A DNA stretch of 64,000 nucleotides from Bryobacterales bacterium KBS 96. Lineage in GTDB: Bacteria; Acidobacteriota; Terriglobia; Bryobacterales; Bryobacteraceae. The position numbers and the translations under genes are program-made. The notes under the pieces were generated by a model. The model made no database searches. It had not been told where the DNA came from and saw nothing but the letters and a program-made list of their open reading frames with translations. The stretch lies in assembly GCA_000381625.1 (NCBI GenBank), contig KB906767.1, positions 376,729-440,728 on the forward strand. The letters run 5' to 3'. This document shows, piece after piece, positions 18,933 to 26,321 of this stretch; position 1 is the first letter of the stretch; each line of letters opens with the position of its first letter.

Positions 18933-19355
18933 TTAGTCATTCCCGATCGCAAGCACGAAATATTGCGCCGGAGTATCGCCGACGTTCTTCCAGCCGTGTT
19001 GCTCGTTGGAATGGACCCATGCCACGGAGCCGGGACCGAGCCTGGTGGTTTTGCCGGCGATGGTGACATCCAGCGTGCCTTTCTGGAGCATAATCATCTC
19101 TTCATGAACATGGTGATGCTGCGGGTGCGGCATCTGCCCGGCGGCTAGCGTCGTGATATGCAATTCGACGGGACAACCGCTGGTTGTATCGCCTTTTAAA
19201 ACCGGGCGTGTCTCGTTGTGAGTCCGCGGGTTCGTCTTTGCCGCCAGCGCGCCGAACGAGTAGCATTCGGACGGAAGCCCGGCGTTCGCGGCTTCCGCGC
19301 GGGTCGCGAGCAGGACAGGCAGAATCAGGCCCAGATCTCTTCGTGAGTAGTCCAT
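18933..19355 (-). CDS. Exported small cupin protein
   Basis: A 140-residue single-domain cupin after a signal of Tat-like form (SRRDLGLILPVLLATRAEA). The metal-binding motif 1 is HPQHHHVHEEMIMLQKG and motif 2 is PGSVAWVHSNEQHGW. Such cupins bind Fe, Mn or Zn and may act as isomerases, dioxygenases or sensors. It lies 41 bp after the Gfo/Idh/MocA gene and 97 bp before the isomerase, all on the same strand, suggesting a shared sugar substrate. Confidence 0.87.
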   Translation of the reverse strand: MDYSRRDLGLILPVLLATRAEAANAGLPSECYSFGALAAKTNPRTHNETRPVLKGDTTSGCPVELHITTLAAGQMPHPQHHHVHEEMIMLQKGTLDVTIAGKTTRLGPGSVAWVHSNEQHGWKNVGDTPAQYFVLAIGND

Positions 19356-19396
19356 ACTATTCCTTCCGTTTTATCGCAAACCCGCAAGTCCGGAGG

Positions 19397-20587
19397 TTAC
19401 ACCTTGAATTGATATCGTTCCCGTTCGCGAAGTAGTTCTTCCCACGTGATTTCCTGCCCTCGATAAGCGCTGGTTCGCGCCAGAATCGCCGTAAGTGTAC
19501 TTTCGGCCGCTACTTGCGTGTTGTTGATGGGAGTGCCGGCCTTCACGTTCTCCACGAACTTCTTGGCGTTTGCAATGGCGCCGCTGCGAAACGTATCGTC
19601 CTTGTCCGTGCCGTGCCACGCCTTTTCACCGGTGATGCGGACCAACCCGCCATAGTGCGCATCCGCCGTTCCGATGCCGCCGAACGCGCGTGCGCAGATA
19701 TCGTCGTACCCTTTCGTAAACTGCACCGAACTGTGATTCGTCTGGACGTCGTTAGGATAGACGAACGTGACAATGAAGAAGTCGTTGCAATCTCCCACTG
19801 TCCTCACCTTCCGGCCACAAGTGGCTCTGGCCTTAAGCGGATGAGTTTGGAAATACCAGTTGCCGACGTCAATGGCATGAACGTGCTGCTCCACGATGAT
19901 GTCGCCTGAGAGCACTTTATCGCCTAGCCATTCGCGTAAGCGGCGATGGAGCGGGTCGAGTCCCCGGCCACTCTTAATCCCGGGAATACTCGTTTGGTAA
20001 CATGTTTGGCCGACCGGAATCTTCCCGATATCACCGCGATGGACGCGCTCCATTAGGTCCTGAAATACGGGTTGGGCGCGGGTCTGGAAGTCGACCCAGA
20101 AACTGCGTTTCCCCTCCAGCATTTTGCCGGCGTGAATGATATCAAGGCAGCCTGCCGTATCCACGGCCACAGGTTTGGCGAGGTACACATGCCTGCCGGC
20201 CTGTGCGGCGGCAAGCGCCTGCTCCGGGTGAAAATAGGGCGGGCTCGTAACCAGCACCGCGTCGAGCTTCGATTCGGCGAGCTTGCGATAGCCGTCCAGT
20301 CCGCTGTAGCGTCGTGCCGAATCAACGTTCCAGCGCCGCGCAGTTTCTTCGAGAGGCTGTGTTACCGGATCCGCCAGCGACACGACGCGGCTGCCGGTGT
20401 ACTCGACAAAGAAGTTGCCGACGTAATTCCCGCGTCCGCCGCAGCCAACGATTCCGATCTCGACCGCGGAGTTCGCCTGATAGCCGAAAACCGTCTCCGG
20501 CTTCAGCAGCAGCAATCCGGCTCCGGACGATTGCAGGAATTTCCGGCGTTTGACTGTGCTCGATTGTGTGCTTGTGTGTTCGTTCAT
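19397..20587 (-). CDS. Gfo/Idh/MocA oxidoreductase, Tat-exported
   Basis: A 396-residue dehydrogenase-like protein with a Tat signal (VKRRKFLQSSGAGLLLL) and the Rossmann motif EIGIVGCGGRGNYVG. The EKP motif appears as LAKPVAVD, so the usual Glu before Lys-Pro is Ala while the catalytic Lys is kept. The C-terminal domain has VEQHVHAIDVGNWY. I chose ATG 20587 because GGGGAC lies upstream and the Tat signal is then N-terminal. It leads a three-gene unit with a cupin and an isomerase and is divergent from the gene at 20710. Confidence 0.88.
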   Translation of the reverse strand: MNEHTSTQSSTVKRRKFLQSSGAGLLLLKPETVFGYQANSAVEIGIVGCGGRGNYVGNFFVEYTGSRVVSLADPVTQPLEETARRWNVDSARRYSGLDGYRKLAESKLDAVLVTSPPYFHPEQALAAAQAGRHVYLAKPVAVDTAGCLDIIHAGKMLEGKRSFWVDFQTRAQPVFQDLMERVHRGDIGKIPVGQTCYQTSIPGIKSGRGLDPLHRRLREWLGDKVLSGDIIVEQHVHAIDVGNWYFQTHPLKARATCGRKVRTVGDCNDFFIVTFVYPNDVQTNHSSVQFTKGYDDICARAFGGIGTADAHYGGLVRITGEKAWHGTDKDDTFRSGAIANAKKFVENVKAGTPINNTQVAAESTLTAILARTSAYRGQEITWEELLRERERYQFKV

Positions 20588-20709
20588 GATTGTCCCCGGC
20601 GATAAATTTCTGCCTAGCCTATCAGATAATTGGGAGGTCCTGCCGCCTGATGCCGCGCCGAATGGATACACTATTTTTGGATCGATTTCGCCGGAACGGT
20701 CTTGCCTTT

Positions 20710-21759
20710 ATGCTCCAACGTCTATTAGTGTTAGTGACAGTGTTACTGTCCGCTGCCGCCGGAGCAGAGATTTCCGGCGCCCCACAAGCCAATATCTCGA
20801 ACGGCCTTATCCGGGCGACCATCTACTTGCCCGATCCGGTAAACGGCTATTACCGCGGCACAAGATTCGATTGGTCCGGAGTTATAGGCCATCTCGAGTA
20901 CAACGGCCACAATTACTACGGGCCGTGGTTCACGAAGCGCGATCCGAGTGTGAGCGATTTTATCTTCAGCGGCCGGGATATCATCGCCGGGCCGTGCAGT
21001 GCGGCGATGGGCCCCGTTGAAGAATTTCTTACGGACGACAAGGCTCTCGGCTATGACGAAGCGAAACCGGGAGGCACGTTCATCAAAATCGGCGTCGGCG
21101 TTCTAAAAAAGCCGGACAACCGGGCTTACAGCAGCTACAGGCTGTATGACATTGTCGACCGGGGCAAGTGGAGCGTTCATCCGAAAAGTGATTCGGTCGA
21201 ATTTATCCAGACCATCGCGGACGCGCGGTCCGGCTATGCCTATACCTACACCAAGACGATACGTCTGACGCCCGGCAAGCCTGAGATGACGATAGAGCAC
21301 ACGTTGAAAAATACGGGTAAGCAGCCGATTCAAACCAGCGTATACGATCACAATTTCCTGGTTCTCGACAACCAGCCCATCGGACCCGATTTCGTGATTA
21401 CCGTGCCGTTTACGATTAGGACGGATCACCCGCCCAGCCGCGATCTTGCCGAAGTGACCGGGAATCAAATTCATTACGTCCGGCAATTGCGGGATCGGGA
21501 CACGGTTGCGATTCCCATTGAAGGATTCGGCGGCAAGGCTTCGGATTATGCCATCACGATCGAGAACAAGCGCGTAGGCGCCGGGATGAAGATTGCCGGC
21601 GACCGGCCGCTGGAACGGGAAGCGCTCTGGTCGATTCGATCCGTTCTAGCCATGGAGCCGTTTGTGGCGATGTCGATACAACCCGACCATGAGTTCGCGT
21701 GGAAGTACACCTATACGTACTATTCGCTTACGCCCGAAGGCTCCGCGCCGGTGAAATAG
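20710..21759 (+). CDS. Secreted beta-rich protein, mutarotase-like, unassigned
   Basis: A 349-residue protein with a clear signal peptide (MLQRLLVLVTVLLSAAAGAE). The mature part is rich in aromatic beta strands (ISNGLIRATIYLPDP, GYYRGTRFDWSGVIGHLEYNG, TIEHTLKNTG, QTSVYDHNFLVLDNQPIG). This pattern fits the galactose-mutarotase-like fold of sugar-binding or epimerase proteins, but I see no firm catalytic pair. I chose ATG 20710 because it starts the signal peptide directly; earlier in-frame codons would precede it with ~40 polar residues. Placement opposite the Gfo/cupin/isomerase unit suggests a shared regulon. Confidence 0.68.
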   Translation: MLQRLLVLVTVLLSAAAGAEISGAPQANISNGLIRATIYLPDPVNGYYRGTRFDWSGVIGHLEYNGHNYYGPWFTKRDPSVSDFIFSGRDIIAGPCSAAMGPVEEFLTDDKALGYDEAKPGGTFIKIGVGVLKKPDNRAYSSYRLYDIVDRGKWSVHPKSDSVEFIQTIADARSGYAYTYTKTIRLTPGKPEMTIEHTLKNTGKQPIQTSVYDHNFLVLDNQPIGPDFVITVPFTIRTDHPPSRDLAEVTGNQIHYVRQLRDRDTVAIPIEGFGGKASDYAITIENKRVGAGMKIAGDRPLEREALWSIRSVLAMEPFVAMSIQPDHEFAWKYTYTYYSLTPEGSAPVK

Positions 21760-21928
21760 CGCGCGAGGTTTGGGGCGAAGCGGAGAGGATTGGGGTATAC
21801 GCCTTTCAATCGTTACGATCTATGTGATACTTTGATCGCCGGAGGTTCTCGCGAGCGGGGTCTCGCGGGCCGCGTCTCATGGAGATGGTCCGGCCGGACA
21901 ACGCTGCTGGGAAAAAGGGGAATTTGCT

Positions 21929-22954
21929 ATGTTACGTTTGCGGTTTACTTCATTACTGATTGTGTTAACTGGAGTCGCCTTGTCTGCTTCTGGTGCAAAT
22001 TCTCCCAGCCACGTTTCCGCCAATGGACTGCTTCTGGTGGATAACAAAGGTGCGCACAGTCTTGGCATCGTCGACCCCCACGCGGGCGAGCAACTGGCCG
22101 CAGTGCCTGAGGGTGGAATCACCGGACACGAAGTAGCGGCATCTCCCGACGGACGGACGGCTTATGTGCCGATTTACGGTAATTCGGGCGTCGGCAAACC
22201 GGGTACGGATGGGCACAACATGGTGGTGATCGATGTGCACGATCGCAAGGTCGTGGGCAACGTCGATTTCGGCAAAGGTGTGCGGCCGCACTGCCCGATT
22301 TACAACACGAAAGACGGGATGCTGTACGTCACAACCGAGTTGAACGAATCGGTCAGCATCATCGATCCTCATACGTTGAAGATTGTTGGCGAGGTTCCTA
22401 CCGGTCAGAAGGAATCGCACATGCTTGCCATTACTCACGATGGCCTGCGTGCCTATACCGCGAATGTCGGTCCGGGAACGGTTTCGGTGCTCGATCTGAA
22501 GAATCGGAAGACGTTGGCGATCATTCCTATTTCGGGAGAGACACAGCGGATCTCGGTTTCGGCTGACGACAGCATGGTATTTACGTCCGATCAGACGAAG
22601 CCGCGACTTGCCGTGATCGATGGCGCGACGAATAAGGTGAAAACCTGGGTTCCCCTGCCTGGCCTGGGGTACGGCACTGCGGCGACGAATGATGGTCGCT
22701 GGCTTGTCGTGGCCGTGCCCACCGTGAACAAAGTTGCGGTTGTCGACCTTCGCACCATGAAGGTTGCCCATACCATAGACGTTCCGAAAGCTCCCCAGGA
22801 AGTGCTTATCCGGCCTGATGGCAAGGTGGCGTATGTATCCTGCGATTCAACCAACCAGGTTGCCGCGATCAATACGCAAACCTGGAAGCTAGATAAACTG
22901 ATCCCCGTTGGCAAGGGCGCCGACGGTCTGGCTTGGGCCGCTGCTTCTATGTAG
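21929..22954 (+). CDS. Secreted YVTN-type beta-propeller protein
   Basis: A 341-residue seven-bladed propeller of the YncE/40-residue YVTN family with a signal peptide (to about residue 23). Repeats show the pattern SPDGRTAYVP, TKDGMLYVTTELNESVSIID, THDGLRAYTANVGPGTVSVL, SADDSMVFTSD and RPDGKVAYVSCD. AGGGGA precedes ATG 21929. The 150-bp upstream region is free of genes. Related proteins bind surfaces, DNA or small molecules in the periplasm; the partner is unknown. Confidence 0.88.
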   Translation: MLRLRFTSLLIVLTGVALSASGANSPSHVSANGLLLVDNKGAHSLGIVDPHAGEQLAAVPEGGITGHEVAASPDGRTAYVPIYGNSGVGKPGTDGHNMVVIDVHDRKVVGNVDFGKGVRPHCPIYNTKDGMLYVTTELNESVSIIDPHTLKIVGEVPTGQKESHMLAITHDGLRAYTANVGPGTVSVLDLKNRKTLAIIPISGETQRISVSADDSMVFTSDQTKPRLAVIDGATNKVKTWVPLPGLGYGTAATNDGRWLVVAVPTVNKVAVVDLRTMKVAHTIDVPKAPQEVLIRPDGKVAYVSCDSTNQVAAINTQTWKLDKLIPVGKGADGLAWAAASM

Positions 22955-23025
22955 CTCCAGCGTAAGGGCCGCGCCATGAGCAAATGGCGTTTCTCGATTT
23001 AGCGAAGTTCTTCTCCTACAATTTC

Positions 23026-23054
23026 TTGCGGGCCGAACGGCTTGGCAGTATACT
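23026..23054 (+). promoter_or_regulatory. Candidate promoter of the CBS-domain gene
   Basis: TTGCGG at 23026-23031 and TATACT at 23049-23054 are spaced by 17 bp, about 80 bp before the start codon. The -10 box is strong and the -35 box weak. Confidence 0.35.
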
Positions 23055-23134
23055 TTTGCCCAAGCGGGGAACTGCTGACGTCGCCGATAGACACTTAATC
23101 GGCTATTTGGAGTCATTTCCTACGGGGGGACAAG

Positions 23135-23584
23135 ATGAAAATTCACGACTGCGTTTCGAGCGTCATTTGTAGGAAAGGTCCGGACATTTGGTCGATTCCG
23201 TCCGACGCTTCCGTGTACTCTGCCATCGAAACGATGGCAGACCGGCGAATCGGCGCGTTGCTGGTCATCGATGACGGCCGTCTGGTTGGCATCGTTTCGG
23301 AGCGCGATTACGCGCGAAAGGTCGTCCTGAAAGGAAAGTCGTCGAAAGACACGTTCGTTCGAGAAATTATGACGCCTTCGCCCATCAATATCCGCCTGGA
23401 CACCACGGTTGACGAAGCGATGCGGATCATGACCCTAAACCGGATACGGCATTTGCCAGTTGTGGATAGCGGCCGCGTCGTCGGTATTTTATCGATAGGA
23501 GACGTCGTGAATTGGATCATCGCTTCGCAGGACCAGGCGATCGAGCATCTCGAAAGCTATATCGCCGGCGAGTATCCCCGCTGA
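23135..23584 (+). CDS. CBS-domain pair protein
   Basis: A 149-residue cytoplasmic protein made only of two CBS motifs, about residues 8-65 (SVYSAIETMADRRIGALLVI, DGRLVGIVSERDYARK) and 75-130 (TTVDEAMRIMTLNRIRHLPV, SGRVVGILSIGDVVNWII). Such modules bind adenosine nucleotides or NAD and regulate a partner. The run of G residues 6-11 nt before ATG 23135 is a good ribosome-binding site. It ends 28 bp before a convergent gene. The target protein is not apparent nearby. Confidence 0.92.
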   Translation: MKIHDCVSSVICRKGPDIWSIPSDASVYSAIETMADRRIGALLVIDDGRLVGIVSERDYARKVVLKGKSSKDTFVREIMTPSPINIRLDTTVDEAMRIMTLNRIRHLPVVDSGRVVGILSIGDVVNWIIASQDQAIEHLESYIAGEYPR

Positions 23585-23612
23585 TTTGGTTGCTCGCGTT
23601 CCGGCGGCGCAA

Positions 23613-24401
23613 CTATGGTAATTTGGCGTCCGGGCGAAGCAGGCTCCGGATCTCGCGGTAAGGCACAACAAATTCGGGCGTTACGGTTGCGTGGGTATTC
23701 GCCTGATCCTCTTCATAGCGAAACCGCAGCCCGTCGGCTTCAATCGCGAAATTCTTCGGGACCTCGAACTCCTGTCCAGGGGCTTTACTCTGCTCCTCAT
23801 CCTCTTCTTCAGTCGCAGGCGGAGCATGTTTCCGGTAATGCCGCTCTGCAATCTTGGTGAACCGCGCGAAATGTGAGTCGTCGATCAGGTCGGAAAGTTC
23901 GATCATGCTGCCGTCCTGCGGGCGGAAGTTGAAATAGACCGTGTTTTTCGCGGCATGTCCGGCGCCTTGCTCAACGCTTTGGAAGAACTTGAGGCCCAGG
24001 ACGTGCAGCGAATGGTAATGGACGTCGATCTTACGTTCAATCGCCCAGGGTTTGCCGGCGCTGCCGCCCTTTTTCAACCAGGTTTGATAATGGTCGAGAA
24101 TCTGCCCCGCAAACTCCTCCGGACTGTCCGGCGCCTTGCCCTTTTCGAGCGGTGTCAGCAGCATATCTTCAATCTGGTGTTCAATCGCCTGCTTGGCCTT
24201 TTCCGTGGGAGCCGTCTCGATCACCGGGTACGATAGATGAACGGCAGCGCAGCGAGTTACCGGCGTTGCCTGGCATCCAGGCAGAGATTTGTTGAATTCC
24301 TGCATTTTCCATGTCAAGTTCTGCTGGTCGGTCTGTGCCTTCGCAGCCACGGACAGCCACGCTGCAAGTCCCAAAGCAATCAGTGATCGTCTCATCCCCA
24401 T
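23613..24401 (-). CDS. Secreted DUF3298/RsiV-like protein
   Basis: A 262-residue protein with a signal peptide (to about residue 23). Its C-terminal region matches DUF3298 as found in RsiV and related proteins: TVYFNFRPQDGSMIELSDLI, FARFTKIAERHYRK, and FAIEADGLRFRYEED followed by VTPEFVVPYREIRSLLRP. A Glu-rich acidic stretch lies at about residues 200-210. It has no transmembrane anchor beyond the signal and no sigma factor beside it, so an anti-sigma role is not supported. It is divergent from atpZ with 47 bp between starts. Confidence 0.78.
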   Translation of the reverse strand: MGMRRSLIALGLAAWLSVAAKAQTDQQNLTWKMQEFNKSLPGCQATPVTRCAAVHLSYPVIETAPTEKAKQAIEHQIEDMLLTPLEKGKAPDSPEEFAGQILDHYQTWLKKGGSAGKPWAIERKIDVHYHSLHVLGLKFFQSVEQGAGHAAKNTVYFNFRPQDGSMIELSDLIDDSHFARFTKIAERHYRKHAPPATEEEDEEQSKAPGQEFEVPKNFAIEADGLRFRYEEDQANTHATVTPEFVVPYREIRSLLRPDAKLP

Positions 24402-24448
24402 GTAGCTATTGGACGCCGCTAGACCTCTCTCCCGTACACTGTCATTCG

Positions 24449-24715
24449 ATGGCTAAGAAGCCCGACAACACGCTCTACCTGCTCGGGAAGTATATCGGCC
24501 TGACTACTTTATTGCCCGCCGGGGCGCTTGCCGGATACCTGATTGCCCGTTTCCTGGAACGCTACATTCACTGGTCCGGCCTGCTGCCGTTCGCGATCAT
24601 TTTTGGAGTGGCCGGCAGTCTTTACAAAATCATTGAGGAATTGCTGCGCGACACCCGCCGCGCAGAGGAACGCGAGCGTCGGGATGCAAACGGAAAGGCC
24701 GGTCCGCGGCCGTGA
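24449..24715 (+). CDS. atpZ: AtpZ/AtpI-family F0 accessory protein
   Basis: An 88-residue membrane protein with two helices (YIGLTTLLPAGALAGYLIARFL and GLLPFAIIFGVAGSLYKIIEEL) and a charged tail (RDTRRAEERERRDANGK), typical of the AtpZ/AtpI (PF09527) family that assists c-ring assembly or cation supply for ATP synthase. It overlaps atpI by 4 bp and opens the F0 cluster. I chose ATG 24449 because the protein then matches the usual family size. Confidence 0.85.
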   Translation: MAKKPDNTLYLLGKYIGLTTLLPAGALAGYLIARFLERYIHWSGLLPFAIIFGVAGSLYKIIEELLRDTRRAEERERRDANGKAGPRP

Positions 24716-25095
24716 GGGATATCGATTACGGCCGGGCTACGCGCCGCCTCTACTGGCTGACGCTGGTGGTCGCGTCCGTGGCGTCCCTGATTGGCTTTCT
24801 CTATTGGGGCCGGCCAGTGGGCCTTGGCCTCGCCTTGGGAGGCGCCGTCTCACTGGTGAATCTCTGGCTATGGGACTCGCTGGGCAAACTGCTTTCCGGC
24901 AGAGCGGTGAAGGGAAGCGCCGGTCTTGCCGTATTACTGGCAGGCCGCCTTCTCGCTTTGTTCGCCGTTGGCTATGCTATTGTAAAATACTTAGAAGTTG
25001 ACTTGCTGGCGGGCGTGGCGGGACTGCTGGCGAGTGCGTTGGCTGCATTAATTGAGATCGTTCTCGAAGTGGCTGTACCTCGCCGGCTCACCTAG
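24712..25095 (+). CDS. atpI: ATP synthase protein I
   Basis: A 127-residue protein with four membrane segments (LYWLTLVVASVASLIGFLYW, GLGLALGGAVSLVNLWLW, a Leu/Ala-rich third, and LLAGVAGLLASALAALIEIV). It starts with GTG 24712 inside the atpZ stop (GTGA overlap) and precedes atpB by 18 bp. AtpI acts as a chaperone or helper for c-ring assembly. The family is poorly conserved, so the call depends mainly on topology and place. Confidence 0.82.
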   Translation: MRDIDYGRATRRLYWLTLVVASVASLIGFLYWGRPVGLGLALGGAVSLVNLWLWDSLGKLLSGRAVKGSAGLAVLLAGRLLALFAVGYAIVKYLEVDLLAGVAGLLASALAALIEIVLEVAVPRRLT

Positions 25096-25113
25096 TAAAC
25101 ACACACCTTGCTG

Positions 25114-25848
25114 ATGGAACACGAACTCTGGGTCACTGCGCTGTTTAATGATGTTTTTGGCGGCATCGGGAATGGCATTCTCAACGCAATCGGCCGCCCC
25201 GCTGCGGATCATGCTCATCCCTGGTCGAACTGGATGGTAATGCAGTTGATCGTTGTCGCCGGGATTGTCGTGTTATTTGGCTTCCTGAAACGGCGCCTCT
25301 CGGTGCAACAACCGAGCAAGCTGCAACATTGCTTCGAATTGATGTATACGTTTCTGCAAGCGCAGGCTGAGGAAGTCGTCGGCGACACCAGCAAGCGATA
25401 CATGGCGTTCTTCGGCGCCATATTCTTTTTTGTGCTGTTTATGAACCTCGTCGGTTTAATTCCCAGCCTGGAATCGCCAACAATGTTTCCCGTGGTTACC
25501 TGCGGGCTGGCGGTAGTCACGTTTGTTTACTATCACACGATGGGGCTGAAAGCGAATGGCCTTGGCGGATATTTCAAACAGTTCATGGGGCCCGTTTTGA
25601 TTCTGGCGCCCATCATGGTTCCCATTGAGCTGGTGAGCCATTTCGCGCGCCCTCTCTCGCTCACCATTCGTCTTTACGCGAACATGTTCGCGGGCGAGCA
25701 GATTACCGATACTTTTTTGAAACTTACATATTTCATTGTGCCGACCATATTTATGGGGCTGCACGTGTTCGTATCGTTCCTGCAAGCGTACATTTTTGCG
25801 CTGCTGGCAATGGTCTACGTGGGCGGCGCGGTTGCGCACGAGCACTAA
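25114..25848 (+). CDS. atpB: F0F1 ATP synthase subunit a
   Basis: A 244-residue integral membrane proton-channel subunit. Helical segments start near residue 42, and the hallmark LSLTIRLYANMFAGEQI contains the essential Arg186 that faces the c-ring carboxylate. The upstream FMNLVGLIPSLESPT segment is also typical. ATG 25114 is chosen; TTG 25108 is an equally placed alternative with no clear ribosome-binding site for either. It lies between atpI and atpE in one operon. Confidence 0.95.
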   Translation: MEHELWVTALFNDVFGGIGNGILNAIGRPAADHAHPWSNWMVMQLIVVAGIVVLFGFLKRRLSVQQPSKLQHCFELMYTFLQAQAEEVVGDTSKRYMAFFGAIFFFVLFMNLVGLIPSLESPTMFPVVTCGLAVVTFVYYHTMGLKANGLGGYFKQFMGPVLILAPIMVPIELVSHFARPLSLTIRLYANMFAGEQITDTFLKLTYFIVPTIFMGLHVFVSFLQAYIFALLAMVYVGGAVAHEH

Positions 25849-25936
25849 AACAGGTTCGCTTTCAGTGTGAGCCCCGGATCCCCCAGGACACCGTGCGGAA
25901 CCACCTCCTGGAAGCTATTTCGAAGGAGCAATAGTA

Positions 25937-26242
25937 ATGAAGAATAGACTTGCAATGTTAGCAACCGGCATCGTTGCCATGGCCAGCCCGATGTTTGCGC
26001 AGGGCGTCACCCCTGCTGCCGCTGGTACATCCGATTGGCGCCTTCCGATGGCATATCTCGCCATGGGCATCGCTGCGGGCCTGTGCGGATTGGGACAGGG
26101 AAAGGCCGTCGCGTCGTGCGCCGAAGGCATGGCCCGCAATCCGGGAGCAGCTGCGGCCATCCGCTTCGCTTTGATTCTGGGCCTAGTGTTTATTGAGACT
26201 CTGGCTCTCTATACGTCGGTTATCACCTATATCGCGAGATAG
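25937..26242 (+). CDS. atpE: F0F1 ATP synthase subunit c
   Basis: A 101-residue proteolipid with the two c-ring helices. The polar loop is ARNP in place of the common ARQP, and the ion-binding carboxylate is Glu87 in VFIETLALY. An N-terminal stretch of ~35 residues (MKNRLAMLATGIVAMASPMFAQ) looks like a signal peptide and makes the protein longer than the usual ~75-90 residues. AAGGAG 11 nt before ATG 25937 supports this start. A terminator follows, so b, delta and F1 genes must lie elsewhere. Confidence 0.95.
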   Translation: MKNRLAMLATGIVAMASPMFAQGVTPAAAGTSDWRLPMAYLAMGIAAGLCGLGQGKAVASCAEGMARNPGAAAAIRFALILGLVFIETLALYTSVITYIAR

Positions 26243-26266
26243 ACGACAGAAGACATAAGACAGAAG

Positions 26267-26300
26267 GGACCTGCTGGCGTTCACGCTGGCAGGTCCTTTT
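26267..26300 (+). terminator. Rho-independent terminator after atpE
   Basis: A hairpin with GGACCTGC pairing GCAGGTCC, a 2x2 internal mismatch and an inner 3-bp stem is followed by TTTT at 26297-26300 and then CTTTTG. It lies 24 bp after the atpE stop and closes the F0 operon. It also lies just before the end of the convergent GH3 gene. Confidence 0.85.
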
Positions 26301-26321
26301 CTTTTGATCTGCCTCCTGTTT

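Noticed and set aside
23613-24401. RsiV-type anti-sigma factor
   Set aside because: The DUF3298-like region is shared with RsiV. There is no sigma-binding N-terminal domain, no transmembrane anchor after the signal peptide and no adjacent sigma factor gene.
25937-26242. Sodium-specific c-ring signature (Gln in helix 1, Glu-Thr and Tyr in helix 2)
   Set aside because: The Gln in GLGQGK lies two residues before the loop Lys, not six as in known sodium-type c subunits; a Cys occupies that position. Ion specificity cannot be claimed.
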